DNA of 64,000 nt, taken from Urechis unicinctus (lineage: Eukaryota; Annelida; Polychaeta; Xenopneusta; Urechidae). The notes beneath the pieces are model-generated. The model searched no databases. It saw only the letters and a list, made by a program, of their open reading frames with translations, and had not been told where the DNA came from. The DNA is taken from NCBI GenBank assembly GCA_034190875.2, contig CM067348.1, positions 29,856,745 to 29,920,744 of the forward strand, given 5' to 3'. A program made the translations under genes and the position numbers. Shown one piece after another: positions 63,039-64,000 of this stretch (the first letter of the stretch is position 1; every line of letters begins with the position of its first letter).

Positions 63039-64000
63039 GACTTGTCTTGATACATGCAGAACCTACACTGGTGTGCGTCAATGGCTTGTGGTGGATCTGG
63101 TCTCATCGCATCTGCACACATTGGAGGTGGTGCTTCTGTCTTGGGCAGGGTTGGCTCATAGCAAACCAGCTAGAACTCAGCCATCAGGCACTTGACATAC
63201 ATTGAAACATAACAGGAATCAAGTCACAGCTTGCACACCATACTGTTGCTTATTACCTTATAGTTATACCTCCATGGTAATTGAATTTGTTGTTGTTTAC
63301 ATTTTATATATCAGTAAAAATAATCACCAAATGTTGCCTTTGTTGCTACTTCAGTGACAACATGCCCCTGCTTAAACTTGGGGTATCTTAGCTTGAAGAC
63401 TGGATCCCCAGCTTATGTTGTCGCCTGTTCTCTGATATCTGTGATACAATGAACCAATTAAACGTGACCTACATATATTTGGCATATCAGCACATGTAAA
63501 CAAATTTAATGACTCCCAAATTTAAAAACAAACACCACCATCAAGGAGCACTGTAAAAAGCAACATATTATATCCTAAGAATGATACTTGCCTGGCAACC
63601 ATATCATCAACTTAACAAGATAATGGACTATTTATTCAATACTAATACAACAAGAAGTCTCTCACCCTGTGCTTCTCTATCTTGATAAGGGCAGGTCAGC
63701 TTTTCTTGGGCTGGGGGAGGAGGGGTTCACTTGCCTCACCATCCTTTCTTGATAGTTGATTGCTTGACAGCAGAGGCCTTCGCAAAAAGAGTTGGCACAG
63801 CAGCTTCTTTCATAACCCGCTTACATCGTGGTATCCAACCAAGCTCTTCTCTGAGTTTCGGTGCCTCCTCAAAACATTCCTCGGTGAAATGAACCGAGCA
63901 CACAAAGTACTTGACCAGGCCCGGCCATTTGTCTCGCGATCGTTGTTTTTTTAAATCGTCCTTACCAGTAAAACCTGAACAAGCTCTAGCCGTCCCGACT
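63035..64000 (-). CDS. THAP-domain protein gene, partial, possibly decayed
   Basis: The minus-strand segment 64,000-63,666 reads KKQRSRDKWPGLVKYFVCSV, then HFTEECFE, LREELGWIPRCKRVMK and AVPTLF. This is the second half of a THAP C2CH zinc finger: the conserved W, the CSVHF pair (C-x2-H) and the closing AVPTLF box. THAP proteins are DNA-binding factors, often derived from P-element transposases. The first Cys pair and the start lie beyond the window. After AVPTLF the frame meets TGA at 63,738-63,736 and again at 63,729-63,727, yet remains coding-like (TPPPPAQEKLTCPYQD) up to a GTGAG donor at 63,665. A last exon, 63,169-63,035, after TTCTAG, reads EPTLPKTEAPPPMCADAMRP to a stop. A middle piece near 63,440-63,340 is also broken. 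The in-frame stops suggest decay, or a short isoform ending at 63,736. Confidence 0.75.

Overview
The window looks like animal (metazoan) nuclear DNA, most likely from an invertebrate. It is AT-rich and gene-poor, and it carries many long (AT)n microsatellites. The recognisable coding pieces are split by introns with canonical GT/AG sites. Two host-type loci at the right end can be named: a gene of the P2X7 intracellular-domain-like family and a THAP-domain gene. A decayed retroelement with DIRS/Ngaro-like gag and reverse-transcriptase signatures lies near 49.5 kb. No bacterial operons, phage, CRISPR, rRNA or convincing tRNA genes were seen. Most ORFs longer than 60 codons are chance ORFs or translated (AT)n.

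Layout. 1-5.2 kb: mostly unique DNA with a possible spliced gene on the minus strand. 5.7-13.14 kb: left arm of a very large, old inverted repeat. 13.14-21.33 kb: the spacer, with a GC-rich orphan reading frame wedged between the arm end and an (AT)n tract, two (AT)n tracts and a 27-bp-period minisatellite. 21.33-33.77 kb: right arm. The right-arm unit is also duplicated head to tail: copy 1 is 21,486-34,800 and copy 2 is 34,823-48,219, with 22 nt of filler between them. 48.2-61 kb: mostly non-coding DNA with the retroelement remnant, a diverged direct repeat (about 52 and 58 kb) and a compound (AT)n/(GT)n tract. 61.6-64 kb: the P2X7-like and THAP loci, transcribed toward each other, with stop codons that overlap.

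The repeats are the main story. The two tandem copies differ mostly by substitutions in their right halves. In their left halves they differ almost only by scattered one- and few-base indels, with an abrupt switch at about 40,786. That is the signature of unpolished long-read or gap-filled sequence, so the tandem copy may be a collapsed or mis-joined second haplotype rather than a real duplication. The inverted repeat is old (clearly diverged by eye), but one stretch (about 6.99-8.20 kb against 30.98-32.16 kb) is nearly identical, which suggests gene conversion. A roughly 3-kb block with overlapping open frames is present only in the right arms. No transposase or terminal inverted repeat was found that would make the whole structure a known transposon. 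All identities and boundaries were judged by eye, without alignment software.
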